A model generated the notes under the pieces. The model was not told the DNA's origin. It saw only the letters and a list, made by a program, of their open reading frames with translations, and searched no databases. The position numbers and the translations under genes are program-made. A stretch of 64,000 nucleotides of DNA from positions 1,781,858 through 1,845,857 of the forward strand of contig PTFA01000082.1 in assembly GCA_003342895.1 (NCBI GenBank), given 5' to 3'. This DNA is from Casuarius casuarius (taxonomy: Eukaryota > Chordata > Aves > Casuariiformes > Casuariidae). Positions 24,621 to 37,599 of this stretch are shown here, one piece after another (position 1 is the first letter of the stretch; each line of letters starts with the position of its first letter).

Positions 24621-27600
24621 TGTGGAAGGGAGGAGGTCCTATAAAACCCAATTCAAGTAAAAGAAATGAGGAAACGAATGATAGGTAAACTAGAGCTGAA
24701 TCAAGCTGAGAATAATTTGCCTGCTAGACCCACTGTAAGGAGGTGTGTGTGACACTGGGGATGTCACCAGAGGCAAGGAAGGGATGTGACCATCTGCGTG
24801 CAGCCAGAGAAATGTGAGAACCACCTGAAAAGTCCCTGTATTTACAGCCACTTCCTCGTCTGCACCTTCCAGATTGGTACGATTACTTCTGCCAAAACTT
24901 CCTAGGGACAAAGATGCAATTTTCCTCACACTGAAGTTTAATGCTTAGCGCCTTGGGAGGTGGTGCCCTGCCCACAGCCTTCGCACCTGCAATGTCAGTT
25001 AGAAACTGGCCCAGCCAAAGCCTCGCTGCTGACTGAACTGGCAGCAGCCGNGCTTGGAGGAGCCGTCTCTCTTGAGTAAGATTAATAGGTCGAACCCCAA
25101 ATCTTAAATCCCCCCCCAGGAATCCTAAGCTGACGGCTCACGGGTTTTGACTGACGAGCAGAGAGCAGTGTCAGTCCCCACTTGGAGTCAGCCTGATCCC
25201 AGGCTGACTTGTCCTGCGGCCACGGCTCAGCCTGTGGGCCCCCAATTGGGCTGGGGCTGCCTCTGTACCAGTCAGTTAACCAGCATCAGAGCACAGGTTT
25301 GAGCAGAGTCCTGTAACTGGACATACTGCGTGAATGTTAGCACCTCAGCATGGTTTTGGCCAAAGCCAGCTCACATGGTGCAGGGGTAGGATGCACTGCG
25401 GAGGTGGGCTGTATCGATAGGGACATCACACTTCAGCCCAGAAGCATTCAGTCTATGGTGCAAGCTGAGCAATAGCTTTTGCCCTCAGGGCCTGCTTTCT
25501 TCATTAGAGCAGGTACAGAACTAGGGGCTGACTTGCTTTTTGGCTAGAGACCCATTTGGCCCAAGGAGCTCCCCTGCAGCCCTGAGGCCAGTGTCCACCT
25601 GGGCAGCCTGCTTGGCCTGCACCTGCTGGCCAGGACACGGGCACCTGGGCCAGCAGGGTATCGCTGCGTGATCTGGTGATTGAAAAGATGTTGCAGACGG
25701 ATGTCGCCAAGAAGGAAACATTTGCTCTGCATTGCTTACTCCCCTCCAGTCATACATACCACAGTGAATTATGTGTTTCTCCCTCTGCCTCTAGCCGGGG
25801 ACTGTGGTCTGGAGGGGAAGCGTTTCTCCTCACAGACTTCTCTTCCTTTTCCAAGAAGATGAAAGCTACCTTTTCATCAGCAGACCAGGCCTTTACGGGG
25901 AAATGCAGAGACCTCTTCTCTTGCTTATAACCAGTTGCAGTCCAATCTTGCTTTTTCTACTGTGGAAGCAGATGCTGTACATTAGGAGAAAGAAACTCCT
26001 AAGAAACAAATCCTATCCTTTGATGGCCTGTTTAGGCTCCGGGGGGAACATTTATGGACAGCTCTATATTGTCGGAAGAGAAATAAAAAGTTGCTGTTTC
26101 AGTGGAGTGGATCGGAGCTGACCTGCAGCAGGGCCAGAATAAACTCATTTCTCAGGTAGTGGTCTTCCTGCCAGGCCACGGAGAGGCAGCAGAAATGAAG
26201 TGAGAGTGGCTTAGATCTGGCCATCCCATCCTGGTCTGTCTCCTCCTCTTCCCTCTGTGATGTTTAGCTCAGCACACTAAGGCACATTCAGAAATGCGTT
26301 TGAGCGGGTACAAAGCCACTCTACCAACAGGAAAAATGGGCCAGAGCTCCTCTGAAATGAAGGTTTTCAGGGAAGACCCAAGGAGGCAATATGGGAACAT
26401 ATGAGGAAGCTCTCAGCACTAAAGGGTGGAAGGATTGAGAGATTTTACTCATAAAGAGGAAGGTGAAAAACAATGAGAAAAGGAGGAAGTGTTTTGCGAG
26501 AAGGGAAAAGAGACCAGTAGCGTAGGGTAGGAGAAAGGCGTCAAGGCAGAGGTCAAGGCAAGGATGACTGATGGTGGGGAAGAAGGAGGAAAATGCAAAT
26601 TAACAAAGGAGGGAAGAAAGATACTGATGCCTGTAGTCAGTGGGCAGAGATGACTGAACAGGAGGCAAAACTCTTGGTATGCTTTCTCTGCTCTTACAGT
26701 AGAACATGGCAGCTAGATCTCTTGTTGAAGCAATATCCTTGGAGCCACCTGCCCAGTCCTGCAGGAGGTAACAATCTTGAGCTCGTACTGAAGGATCAGG
26801 GTGCTGAAAAATTTTAAGTGCATAAAATTGTGATACAAGACAAATAGATACTTATCGCTGCATAGGAAAGAGAGAAGCTTGCTTAAATATTTAATCATGT
26901 TTTGGTTTGCAATAGTTTAATGGTGTTAAAACATCTAATACATGCTCACAAAAAAAAGCAGCATTTTAGATCTATAAATTATTCTGGTTGATTTTTCCTT
27001 TTTCCCCTCTAGATAAAAGTAACCATTTGACAACAGGCTCCCTCAAACAATTCAGCCCACGATAGTCTCATTACAAACTAACATATTCTCTCACACGTCT
27101 GAACCAAACCACTGAAAAAGTAATAAGTGATCATTCATAGACACAGACTGGTAGCTAATAGCATCTTCACTTACCTTCCAAACACTGAGCACAGTTAAAA
27201 TAAATTTGGGATGTATGCATGCAGAAAACTCGATTGCAGTCACATCAGGAACAAGCCAAAAATGGAAACATTCAGAATTACTAGCATAAAATTCAAACAA
27301 TGACCTATAATAGATGTCAGTCTGAGAGGACAACACATCCCCTGTAATCATCTCAAAGGGACTTTGTCAACGTGTCTGAGCTCCCACCTCAGCAAATACC
27401 AAACAGATAAACTGTATAACGGAGTGGTGATGCTAGATAGATACAAACAGGAAAGACTGTCCCAGTGAGGCCACAAGAGTTTCCCTTTCCGGACACGTTT
27501 GGGCTTCAGTCCCTGCTGTGTTACTGGAGATGTATGCCAATGCATGTACCATATAAGAAGGGTATGGTGGCAAGAGAAGGTGGATGTGCCAGTCTGTGTT

Positions 27601-28330
27601 TTTCTACTGAGGCCATCAAGATTTCCCTTTCAAACAGGGAAGAGGGAAATAATTTGGAGGTCCATTTTTTAAAATTATGTTAAGGAAGCAAGACAGGTGA
27701 AGAAAGGCCTATTTACGCCTTGCGGTGCTGTGGTAGATGCTTTCAGCCATCAGCATTTTGAAAACCAGCCCTTCAGATTTGTCACGCTCGACCCAAGACT
27801 GCTCCTTCGCCAGGGGCAGAAGTGCTGGTGCACTGCAAGTGTGTTACATGGATGCCCCCCAGGTGGTCAGACAAAATAAGAGAGCTGTCACCGGTTCTGT
27901 AGTGCACAGAAATGGCAATTTTATAGATAATACTTGATGGTGATTTATTAAAGGCTGTGATCCTCCAACAGTTTTTACTATATCATCATAAAACAACACT
28001 CCTATATAGTACATTAAGCTGGGTAATTCTGTTGGTTCTTCACCGGGGCTGACAAAACTGTTTTTAAGGTTGCTTCATGTTGGCTGGTGAGATGAAAATA
28101 TTTTTACTCTAAACAGATCACCAAGAGGGGAAGAAAGCCATTTGGTCAGCACAGTATGGACCTTTCAGAGGGCAAGGAAAACCTGGGCATAAAAGGGAAA
28201 ATCCAACTGTCAGTTACATCAGTCTTAATGCAAAGTGAGCACCTTTACATGGCTGGCATGACTCTGCTTCAGCACAAGTGAAGATAATAGCAAAATTTGT
28301 CTCTCTGGGTTAAATGCTTAGGGCAGGCAG
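24621..28330. other. Intergenic DNA with a purine-rich tract
   Basis: No gene recognised. At about 26340-26610 the + strand is strongly purine-rich (repeated GGAAG, GAGAAAAGG and AAGGCAGAGG runs), resembling the old purine-rich repeats further on at 41 and 43-44 kb. A small 8-bp hairpin (GTCAGCCT-GATCCC-AGGCTGAC) lies at 25187-25208. Confidence 0.45.
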
Positions 28331-28334
28331 TGAG

Positions 28335-28445
28335 AGCTCTTTGATTCCCGTCCCTACTGTGCTATTGACTTGCTGTGGGATATTTGGGTTGCAGTTTGAC
28401 CTCCTTATGTCCTAATTTCCCCTTCACTAGCATAGAAATACTAGC
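28335..28445 (-). mobile_element. MIR-like SINE relic
   Basis: CTACTGTGCTATTGACTTGC, TGTGGGATATTTGGG, then a TTTGACCTCC..CCTAATTTCCCC stretch and AGAAATACTAG follow the order of the reverse-complemented MIR consensus (TGTGTGACCTTGGGCAAGTC..CTCAGTTTCCCC..). Strongly diverged. Confidence 0.4.
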
Positions 28446-29479
28446 TGTTTTGTTGTGGTGTTGTGGTGCTCGGTTAATGGAAGGAACATGCCAAATGCAT
28501 TAAATCTAGTGAAAATGGTACTTGCAATGCAGCATTATTAGGATGTATGCATGTTTGCATTTTAGGAAACATTTAAATTCCAGCTCTTAAACATCCCTTG
28601 CAAATGGAACTTGCAAAAAAGCAGGGCGAGCATTGCTAACACAGCTTTGCCACACACTGTCAAGTACTTATAAACTCTATTTATAGCTACAGTTAAAGAT
28701 TCAGATATGCAAGTACTCCATTAAAAGACCACATTAATGAGTCCTCAGAGAAAATATCTCACAAAGCCTTTTGAGCTCGTAACTGCTCAGTTGTGCAGGG
28801 CTTCTTGCTTGTTAACATTCATAAAATATAAATACTGTATACTAAACACCAGCACTTTGTGGATGGCAATGACTTTTCTCACCATCAACAACTTAACTTA
28901 CGCAAGTTGGAGATGCAGCAGCGGAAGGGTGGCCTCCACTGCAGAGTGTCAGTCTGCACCAGTTGCTCACATGCCATCTTATTTAGGGGTCTTCCTTATT
29001 AGCTTGAAGCTGAGTGTCATATGGACTTGCAGGTCAGTATTCGTGAGTATAATTTCAGANCAAATGATCAAGCCTATCAGCTGAGAGTGGCAGAGCTGTG
29101 CCTACTCAGAGCCACAGCTCCAGAGCATGGCAGGTATTCAGAGCAAAATCTAATAGATAAAAGTCACAGGAGATTTTTTTCCCTTCAACATAAACTAGCT
29201 GACGAGAAGTGTCATTTGGGAGAGAAAAACGTTGCTGTATTCGATTTGTCATTATTTCCCCATTGTCCTTTTCTGTTTGTGATTTTGTGTTTCCCATTTT
29301 CTCTTTTTTTCCTCTCTTGGAACTCTGTATTTTAGGTTGTGACAGACGTTCTTGCTTAAACATTTTTGATACATGCTTTATCTGCAATTGCTATATAAAA
29401 TCCACACTGTGAAAATAAACATCACCTGAGCTCATTGAAAAATAATTCTCTGTAACCTTTAATACTGTATTTCCATCCA

Positions 29480-29610
29480 TCCGTGATTCTCAAATGGCTT
29501 TGTGGATTGAGCACTGGAGGAGACCATTTGTGTTTTATATCTGGCTGTCTGTAAGCTGAAGAAACTCAGGTACAGAAAGATAAAGTGACTTGTGGGAAGC
29601 TATTTGCTGT
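29480..29610 (+). mobile_element. MIR-like SINE relic
   Basis: TTGAGCACTGG upstream and GAAACTCAGGTACAGAAAG followed by ATAAAGTGACTTG match the order and wording of the MIR consensus core (GAGGAAACTGAGGCACAGAG, then AGTAACTTGCC). Orientation is sense to the window. Confidence 0.55.
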
Positions 29611-30735
29611 CGCCTGTTATCAAACAATCTAATTTCTTTTCTTCGTGCTTTGGTGCAGTTGCCTTTCAAACAGAGCATGCCCTTGTGGAAGAAGCACTTG
29701 TGCTCCCAAACTGAAAAATAAAGACAATATGTTTCAAAAAGCTTGAGGGCAGTTCTCACTGTTCGGATATGTCATTGATTTCAGTAGTACATTAGCAGGA
29801 TTGTTAAGCAGGATCTTGAGTGCTTTGCTTTATTTTATAGCGGTGGATATTGTATAAATGGCCGTACCTGACTGTTTAAAATACCAGCATCTTATTGTAA
29901 CAGTAAGCTGGCTAGTGCCATAAAACTGCCTGACACTGTATTTACTGTGTGATTACTAAGTACCTGATAAAACAGGGTCATTCAGGACCAATTGGTGATG
30001 CAGCTGAAGGCAGGGCTCTGGCACCATTGCAGAAGACCTTACTGCTGTTTTCCTCATTACTTTCCTGCTAGCTGTGATGTTTCTTCTTTCAGGAGAGCAT
30101 TGCTGTCTCTCCTGCACACTGGCTCTGCCTGAATCCCCTGCTCTGAGCACCGCAGTGCTTCTGCGTTGCCTGGGGAAAGTCTGTAGGCGAGACTTGGACG
30201 TGACCTGTGCAGACAAACTTGAGAGACTTCAGGAAAATCCCGTGGCCCAAGGGCTGGCCTGCCCAGCTGGGAGACCTGGGCAGGTTTCACCTGGTTGAGC
30301 TTGAGGTGTCCACCCTGTGCATGTCCACGGCGAGGTGGTGGCCCCTGCTCTTCAGATGATCACAGGACAGGGGTGTAGTGAGCGCAGCTGGAGTGTACTG
30401 GCTGGCCGGATGGACGTCACTGCTTCAGAGTGAGGTGTGCTTTCTCGACTCCGCTAAGTACATGGACTAGATCTCAATTAACTAAAAGGGGAGTGTAATC
30501 CCTGGTCTCCAGGTTTGTGTTCAAACATTTGGCAAAATTTCACAGTGTGGAGCAGCTTTAACAGCAAAAACAGAGAGAAATTCAGCCCAGAGTCCCTACA
30601 TTGCATGTCCTCTACATGCAATGAGAGTGACCGCAGGTGTTCTTTCTAAGGGGAAAATGGAAATTCAAATCTTCTGCTGAAACTGGAGGAGAAAGGCATT
30701 CGATCTGGGGTTATCCGTGTTGGGTCAAGGTTTCT
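29611..30735. other. Intergenic DNA, nothing recognised
   Basis: No gene, RNA or repeat family seen on either strand. Confidence 0.45.
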
Positions 30736-31385
30736 CAGCTCAAGGCTGGGGTAGCCAGCCTCGCTGGCGAGAACTCCTTCACTGGGCGTACCCATAGGCG
30801 CTCTGCAGGCCTGGCAGTGCTGCACAGCGGTGCAATTGCTTTTTGNGCCTTGGGCGTTGCGTGCGCCCAGTCACAGCCCTGAGGGCCCCGGGGCCCGAAA
30901 GCAGGAGGGAGCCAGTGGCGACGGGATGGTGGCAGCCCCCCAGGGCAGAGGGACGCAGCTCCCTGGGACCAGGCTGCGGCTGGGCAAACCCCTCTTGGGC
31001 CCTTGGATAAGGAGGCTAGTAGGAACAGGCTGTACCCCAGCCTTGGGGATTTGGTCAGCGACGGGTAGCCCCAGTCCTTAACATCCACAGACTTGTCCAT
31101 GGGATGGTGGGTGCCCCCTCTGGACCATTTTGGCAGTGAGCGTGGGTGCTTGGGCAATGGGCAGGAGAGCAAAGGTGATGGGGGACCCGGTGGAGGGGTT
31201 AGGGGAGACCTTGGTTTTGTAAGCAAACATCTTGGCGGCAGCAAGGGTTTTGTGTCTGTCTGCCAAGGGCAGGAATGGCTCTGTCGGGCTTCAGTGGAAA
31301 TGTGAGGAGCTGCAGGTTTTACGGTCTCTCAAGATGAGCTGGCAACGGGGCTAGGGAGTTCAGCAGCGCGCGATTTGGGGCTTGA
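30736..31385. other. GC-rich block without recognised gene
   Basis: The right-hand edge of the GC-raised domain. Open frames of up to 169 codons overlap on both strands, one interrupted by an N at 30846, and none has a recognisable domain. After about 31.4 kb the sequence returns to AT-rich. Confidence 0.4.
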
Positions 31386-31924
31386 GGACTTACAGCAGCA
31401 GTAGGCTCTTACATCCGTTGTGGATTGTGTGTCTGGGGTGCTTGTCCTGCCGTTTTTTTCTGGATGTGTAAGAAGCAAATTCCTACCGCTGAGGAATTAA
31501 ACACTTTAAGTCACTACAAAGCAAACAGGTCGTATCCATGTCCTTTGTGCTTTAGGTGGTGTGGGGAAACAAAAAAGGCTGGAAAAAACCTGCCGTCTCA
31601 GAGGCAGCGATGCAGTCTGCAGGGTGGCCAGGCCTTCAGTCCGTCTCAATTAAGTATGTATAAATTAAGGTTCTGTTTGAGAGCAGAGGGGAAGATGAGA
31701 GAGAATTACNTGTGCATGAGGAATGAACAAAGCAGCAGCACTGGTGGAGGCGGGATCTGCCTGTGGGACAAGGGAGCCAAAAGGAGTTTGAAAACGGGGA
31801 AACTTCTTAGACAAAAGCAGTCAGGCTTTGAAAAAAAGGAATAACTTACACAAACAAGAATCAGACAGCAGTTTTTATTCTGAGCTGGATTAGAGGTAGG
31901 CACTTAAGGGCCTTCACAAAGGCG

Positions 31925-32040
31925 GATCTTAATTTCTGTATCTTGGTTTCCCTCTCCATAAAATGTAAGTAATAATACTTGCTGTTCTCACAGGGTAGTG
32001 TGAAAACAAGCTCGTTCATATCTGGGAAGCACTCACACGC
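31925..32040 (-). mobile_element. MIR-like SINE relic
   Basis: CTTGGTTTCCCTCTCCATAA, then AATGTAAGTAATAATACTTG and TCACAGGGTAGTGTG, followed by a GGGAAGCACTCACA-like end, track the reverse-complemented MIR consensus (CAGTTTCC..CTGTAAAATGGG.ATAATA..TCATAGGGTTGTTGTG). The clearest of the four MIR-like relics. Confidence 0.6.
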
Positions 32041-32289
32041 TATATGGGAACTATAGCAAAGATTACGAATACGTAATTAAAGCTGTGGGCTTGCATTGTG
32101 GAAGCTGGCATCTACCCAGCTTTGCTATGCATCATGCAGAAGGGCTAACAGAAGAGGATATAAAAATACAGGCCGAAATTTAATGAGTTCTGAAATCAGG
32201 AACTGGTGACTCCCCCAAATTGGAAGTGCAAGAACATTAAACTCATGGAAAACACTAGCAGAGTGCATATGTATTTTTCAATAAATTAC

Positions 32290-32800
32290 AAAAGACAGTG
32301 AAGAGGTAGACTACAATGGGAAAATACTCAAAGCTATAGTCCACAGAGTTCAAGAAATCTGTATACCATTGAGAAATAAATATACTTGGAGTAGAAATGA
32401 CCACTGTGTAAGACAAGGGAAATACAAAGAGCAATAAAAGAGAAGAATATGAGACCTATAAATCAGCAGGGTCAGCACTGGAAGAATTGGTACAAGAGCC
32501 TATTGTGAAAGAAGAATGCAAGAAAATGATCCAAAAAGCTGAGACAGGAAAAGAAGATGAGAAAAGATGTGAACACAATAGAAGATTTTATAAATTTGGT
32601 GTATAGGAAGCCAAAGGTCACTCAGGAAGACAGCTCTCATCTTCCTGAGCAACAGGCTACCTTGACAAAAAGGGGGATATTGCTGGGAAAGTGAATTACT
32701 ACTTGTGCCTCAGTATTCAGCAGGGAGAGGTGGAAAGTCTGTCACAGTCTTTACACATTTTCCAGGGACAGAAAATAAACAATTATTAGCTCTAAAGGCT
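32290..32800 (+). mobile_element. Decayed L3/CR1-type LINE ORF2 fragment
   Basis: One frame from 32511, with two internal stops, reads EECKKMIQKAETGKED, then NRRFYKFG and, 30 codons on, LDKKGDIAGKVNYYLCLSIQ. In L3 and CR1 ORF2 proteins the linker between endonuclease and reverse transcriptase has this order: an EEYK..IRKAK..YE motif, an F-Y-K-Y-I block, then L.G...TD.EKAE.LN.FF.SVF. A PLRNKYTW piece upstream, near 32350, fits the 'IP.k..k..kp.W' part of the same linker. The reverse-transcriptase core itself is not recognisable. The copy is dead and old. Confidence 0.45.
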
Positions 32801-33788
32801 ACCAGGAAACCCAGCAGTTGACTAAAAACACTAAAATCAAAAACTATTCCAAAAGAGGGTTGTTTACTCCCCAAATTTATTTTTTAAAATAGATGCCAAA
32901 GGGATGAAGCCAGCAGGGAAATATCAGTGGGCTATGGGAAATAAAGAGGCATCAATGCATTGATGCACCATTGCATCCCAGACCTTAAAAGGAGATAAAT
33001 GGGGGAAGAAGTGTAAATGAGCTCCAGGGACCACTCTAGACAGCTGACTACCCTTACCAGAAAGACAGATACAAAAGGAAAACATTTTTTTTTCCTTCAT
33101 TAAATAAAATAAGGAAAAAAGGGACTTAAGAGGAACAAAGAAAATGACTTGTGGCATCCTTGGACTTCAAGAGTGTAGGAGATCCATTGCTCCATGAGAC
33201 CTTGATGTGTAAGATTAGAAGTATGGGACTGAGTCAGTAAATGCTTGGCTTGATTATTGAATCCAGGTGGTGATAAAAAGTATGTAGAGATTCTTTAGGA
33301 TAGGGATGGATAATGGCCTCACACATGCTTCTGTACTGAACTCTCTTAACACCATACAGCAGTCACTTGGAAGGAAGAACAGAAGGAAGCGAGCACATAT
33401 AACCGATAGCAAAGAGAATGAAGTCTTCTGCAAGCAGAGGTTGTTTGCAACAGTATGTGGAATTTAACTAAGAAGAATGTGAAGCTGGGAAAAGAAAGTC
33501 ATAGTAAAGGTCCCTTAAAGAGACAGCTGGGGAAAGTCAGCACTGGAAATGTATCTGGGGATAGTAGCCAAGTGTCTGTTTGCATTCCATTTTAAGGTTC
33601 AGGGAATGAAAGAACTAGGTGTGAACATTGCAATTTTTATATACTTTAATGGAGTTCATAACCTTGACATGTGCATGTACAATCAGTAAGGAGAGTCAGG
33701 CCCCTAGGAATGGGATTCAAAGCTTGTTTCATGCTAAGTAGGCAATTAATCTACAAGGAATGCTGAGAAGAGGGTATGGCTTAGATCG

Positions 33789-33817
33789 CCTTAGAGGGTA
33801 TCTAAGTCCCTCTAAGG
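33789..33817. repeat. 10-bp stem with 9-nt loop
   Basis: CCTTAGAGGG (33789-33798) pairs exactly with CCCTCTAAGG (33808-33817) around the loop TATCTAAGT. The neighbourhood (AGGCCCCTAGGAATGGGATT near 33700) looks like an old dispersed repeat, but I cannot name the family. Confidence 0.7.
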
Positions 33818-35590
33818 GATGTAACTACCTAGTGACATTATGCAGTACAGTGCCTATGTCTGCTTGGTGTTCATGGCTGCGAGGGTGGAGCCCTTCTGGA
33901 GCTTAGTCATTTGTACTTCTTTCAAAAGCCTTCTTGCAGTCTCCCATTATGAGGGTAGTTAAAGCAGGTAGCTAGGACATGGGAAAAGTGAGTTCTCCGC
34001 CTGAAGATATTTCAGCCCATAGGTCTCCTGTGTAATGCCTTCTTCGATGTGGCTTTTTGAATTCCTACTGAGGAAAGATATTTTAATTTGCATGCATTGT
34101 ACGTGGTCCACAGAGAGATCAAGATTTGAAGGAGCCTATGGCCCAGTCAGGCATGCCCATGTGGCCCAGGTTCCCCGCCTGACTGCTGTTCATATTTCAG
34201 TATTACGTGAAAAGTGGGGTAGATTCAACAGGTAATATTAAAGTTGTGCCCAAATGCTGAAATCGCCAGGGTTACAACATCTGCAGTATGTGGGAGGCTG
34301 AAGGTGGGTAAGTGAGGGAAAATGAGCAATCTCAACTGTATGTAGAGCTCTAGTTTAAATGTTGAAAGAAAGATATTCAGGTACATGAAGGCAAGCAGAA
34401 AATGAAATAAAATGCTACATTTGAGGCTACTGCAATAGATTATGCCAGAACTACAGATATCTTTCTTTGATAAAATTAAATTGTTTTCTAGACAAAGGAA
34501 ATGTTTAGTCCTCCTGCTTACAAAATGCAGATGACTGGTGAAGCCGGGGGACCTGAGGATTAAAAGGGTAATTCTGAGATAGACAAAGTTTTGGCTAAAG
34601 GAGAAATGACAATGGGTAAATTTGAAAAGGGAGGTAGTGGAAAGCAGTTAACAGTGGATCTCCTTAAGAATCAGTTTTGGGACCCCATAACCTTGATACG
34701 AAAGGGAGGCACTGATAACATTTTCTGCTGCTACGGTATCAGTTTAGAGGGAAGGCTGGGAACTCAGGTCCCTGTGACAATCACCAGATGCTTTGGTATC
34801 AATAGAGGCAGCCTGATGATCCCAGATAGACACTAAAAGTAGACATTTACAGTTTGCTGCTGTGAATAGCTTGCTTTCCGCTTGAAGAAATTCTTCCCTT
34901 AACAAATGGACGTTATTTTGTCAATGTCCCTATGTAGTTCAAGTTGTTATTGTTAAGCTGTTAGCATAATTGACTTGTAGACTGAGGTGCAAAGGAAACC
35001 CATGAGATGCCAACGGTCATGTCTATAATCCCCATGCATGTTCTTGTGTATCTAGTCCAAACATGATGTCAAAATCTCTATTAACTCCCAACTGTGACAA
35101 GGCCAATAAGGGATTCTGTACTTCTAATCTAACTGCTGCTGGCATTCACCTATCTTCAAAGCGTTTTTTTGCACTTTTGTGTGTAGATAGGGAGAAATGA
35201 AGGGATGCTAGAGCTGCATATAGCTGTTGTTANGGTCGTGAAGCCTCCTTGGGAGTTAAAGTTTTCTGTGAAGTCTAGACATTTACAGTGAAGACCTTAT
35301 ACTTCCATCAGCAGGCGTAGACTTCTCTTATTGACATAGGAGATGCTTACCAGTAGTGAAATTTGGCAGTAAGATATCAGGTGTATACACAAGGCCTGTA
35401 CTACTTAAATCTTACAGAAACCTTATTTTGAAATAGGATTCAGTCCTGGTGGACTTATATGGGCAAAATCAGCCCACATTCCTCAGTACTGAGGCAATTT
35501 TTATCCCTGAGAGGCTGGGATTTGCTAATATAATAATGCATCCTCACCATATTGATCAAAATGCATTACAAAACAACACTCTATACCATC

Positions 35591-35626
35591 TTTTCTTTTT
35601 TTTTTCTTTCTTTCTTTTTTCTCTCA
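35591..35626. repeat. Pyrimidine-only tract (T-rich with TTTC units)
   Basis: Thirty-six bases containing only T and C, including TTTCTTTCTTTC. A simple repeat, prone to triplex formation and length change. Confidence 0.85.
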
Positions 35627-37581
35627 TTAATTTCAATCGTGTAATAAGAAAAGCCCAGTTATGTTAATTGATATGACTCCCCCTCAAGGGCATTGTGAAG
35701 CACAAAATAATTCCATTCATTACTGACAATGTAGGGACATGAATTTTCCCTTGAGGATCTGTCTCGTATGGTGATTTGGTGACCATATAGAATGGCAATA
35801 GGATTAGGGACATATTGTTTTAAAATTAATAGTTTGTCTGGGGGCTGGAAAGTGGTGAGGAAAAAGGAAGCTTAAAATTCCAAAGATCACATTTGTTCTT
35901 AGAGTCTGTTGCTTCTAACTAGTATTTATCAGGCAAAACCGGTCTGCTGAGACACCACTAGCCCCAACTCCTTTTTTTCTTTTTTTTAAGGCAGCTGAGC
36001 TGGTATTTGAAACATTCCACATACAAGCAGAAAACTAAATAAATGTAAAGCTGGTCAGATTCATTTCCCCTTTTTTATTTTTGGGAGCCAGAATTTCATT
36101 TCCCTAAAATGCAGTAAGTATTCAGACATGAGCTCCCAGACTGTCCTGAGCTCAGNGCAGTAACTGAGCAGCCGCCACCAACAGGCCATGGTTTGTCTTC
36201 TGCTGTAACAGGTAGCCGGGAGGTTGCGAGGTGAGCTCTGCAGTCTTCGTGTGTGAGTCATGTAAGTGATTCTAACTGAGGAGGGAGGAAAAACAAATCC
36301 TCATTTTTTTTTCTTTTCTTTTGCAGAGCCAGCAAAAAAGCATCTATTGCTACTTTTGCTACTTTTGCTGCATATGCAACATTTTCATTAGCAAAGGTTA
36401 TTTTTGGAAATCCGACTGCTTTTGTGTAGAGGAAGTGAACCTCCTGATGGCTATGTCATTTCCTTTGTTTCCACATAATTTTTTGTCTGAGCATATAACC
36501 TCCACCTCACTCACCTAACATCTGGCTGTGAAAGAGCAAGGAAGTTTCTGTTAGCTGTTCCTCTGGTCTTTTCCTAGCTGCTCCCAGCTGATATTATCCA
36601 ATCTTCACTGCAGCTCTAATTTTGCTGGATTAACATGCATACTTTCGGGTATTGTTGCTTCTATGCCCTGGATGGATTTAGTGGTTTGACGACATCCTTC
36701 CTCACCACTGAAGAATAGGTCCAAGCCAGCAGTGACCCTTGCTGTATGGGTGTGTTCATTAGCTCAGTGAAAAATACCAAACAGTGTCAGACACGTAGAT
36801 TGTTCCATCTCTTGAACAGCCTCTGTGCTGAGGATTAGTCATAAAAAAAAAAATCAGTAAAACATGTTACAGATGAAGGCTGTGACTCCAGAAAGAACCT
36901 TGCTATCAAAGGTCCCATGATGCAAGCACGTCTTTCTCAGGAATGGAGACAAAGATAATGCGTCTTTTAACTGAATCAATAGAGATCAATACAAAGGCAG
37001 TAAGTCAAGAAATGGATGCATTAACCAGAGAGTAAGAACCAGCCTACTCCCAGGTTAAACCATGGCCCCAGAATTAGAGATACTGAAGGGATACAGACCA
37101 TGTCACTGATTATATTTGAAACCAGAAGCAAAAAAACCAAAACATAAAATAATTACAGAGATTCATTTCAAACATTTGCTATGGTAGGAGCTGGGATTTT
37201 CCAAGGGGTTCAAGAAAAAATTAGCGTCATGATCAGGAGTGAAGGACCTGTTCGTTCCTCGGGGTTATCTATAAGTCAGTCATCTGTAACAAAGGATGTG
37301 ACTAACTGACTTGACGGAAAAGGAGCAACATCAGCTGTGAACTGCCTAGTCACCTTCTCCAGGGTGCCCTGTGCTGAGAGAGAGCGAGGAAGAGAGAGAG
37401 CTTTCCTGTTGACCTGAGTAAAGACTGAGAATCTAAATTTCATACTTCTACCCACCTGTTTTTAGAAAAAAACAGTAGTAGGTTCAACAAGCCTTTTTGA
37501 GAGGTTTGTGTAGTTGGAAGAATGACATTATACCAAACTAATATGCATATAAGAGAGCTGAAAGGCCCCTGAAATAACTGC

Positions 37582-37599
37582 AAAAAAAAAAAAAAAAAA
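37582..37599. repeat. A18 homopolymer
   Basis: Eighteen consecutive A followed by GGGAGGGAGGAGG. It could be the tail of a retroposed sequence, but no recognisable retrogene body lies upstream. Confidence 0.85.

Noticed and set aside
30637..31844. Chain of plus-strand open frames that could suggest a multi-exon gene
   Set aside because: The frames do not join through plausible splice phases, show no domain similarity, and occur in the GC-rich block edge.
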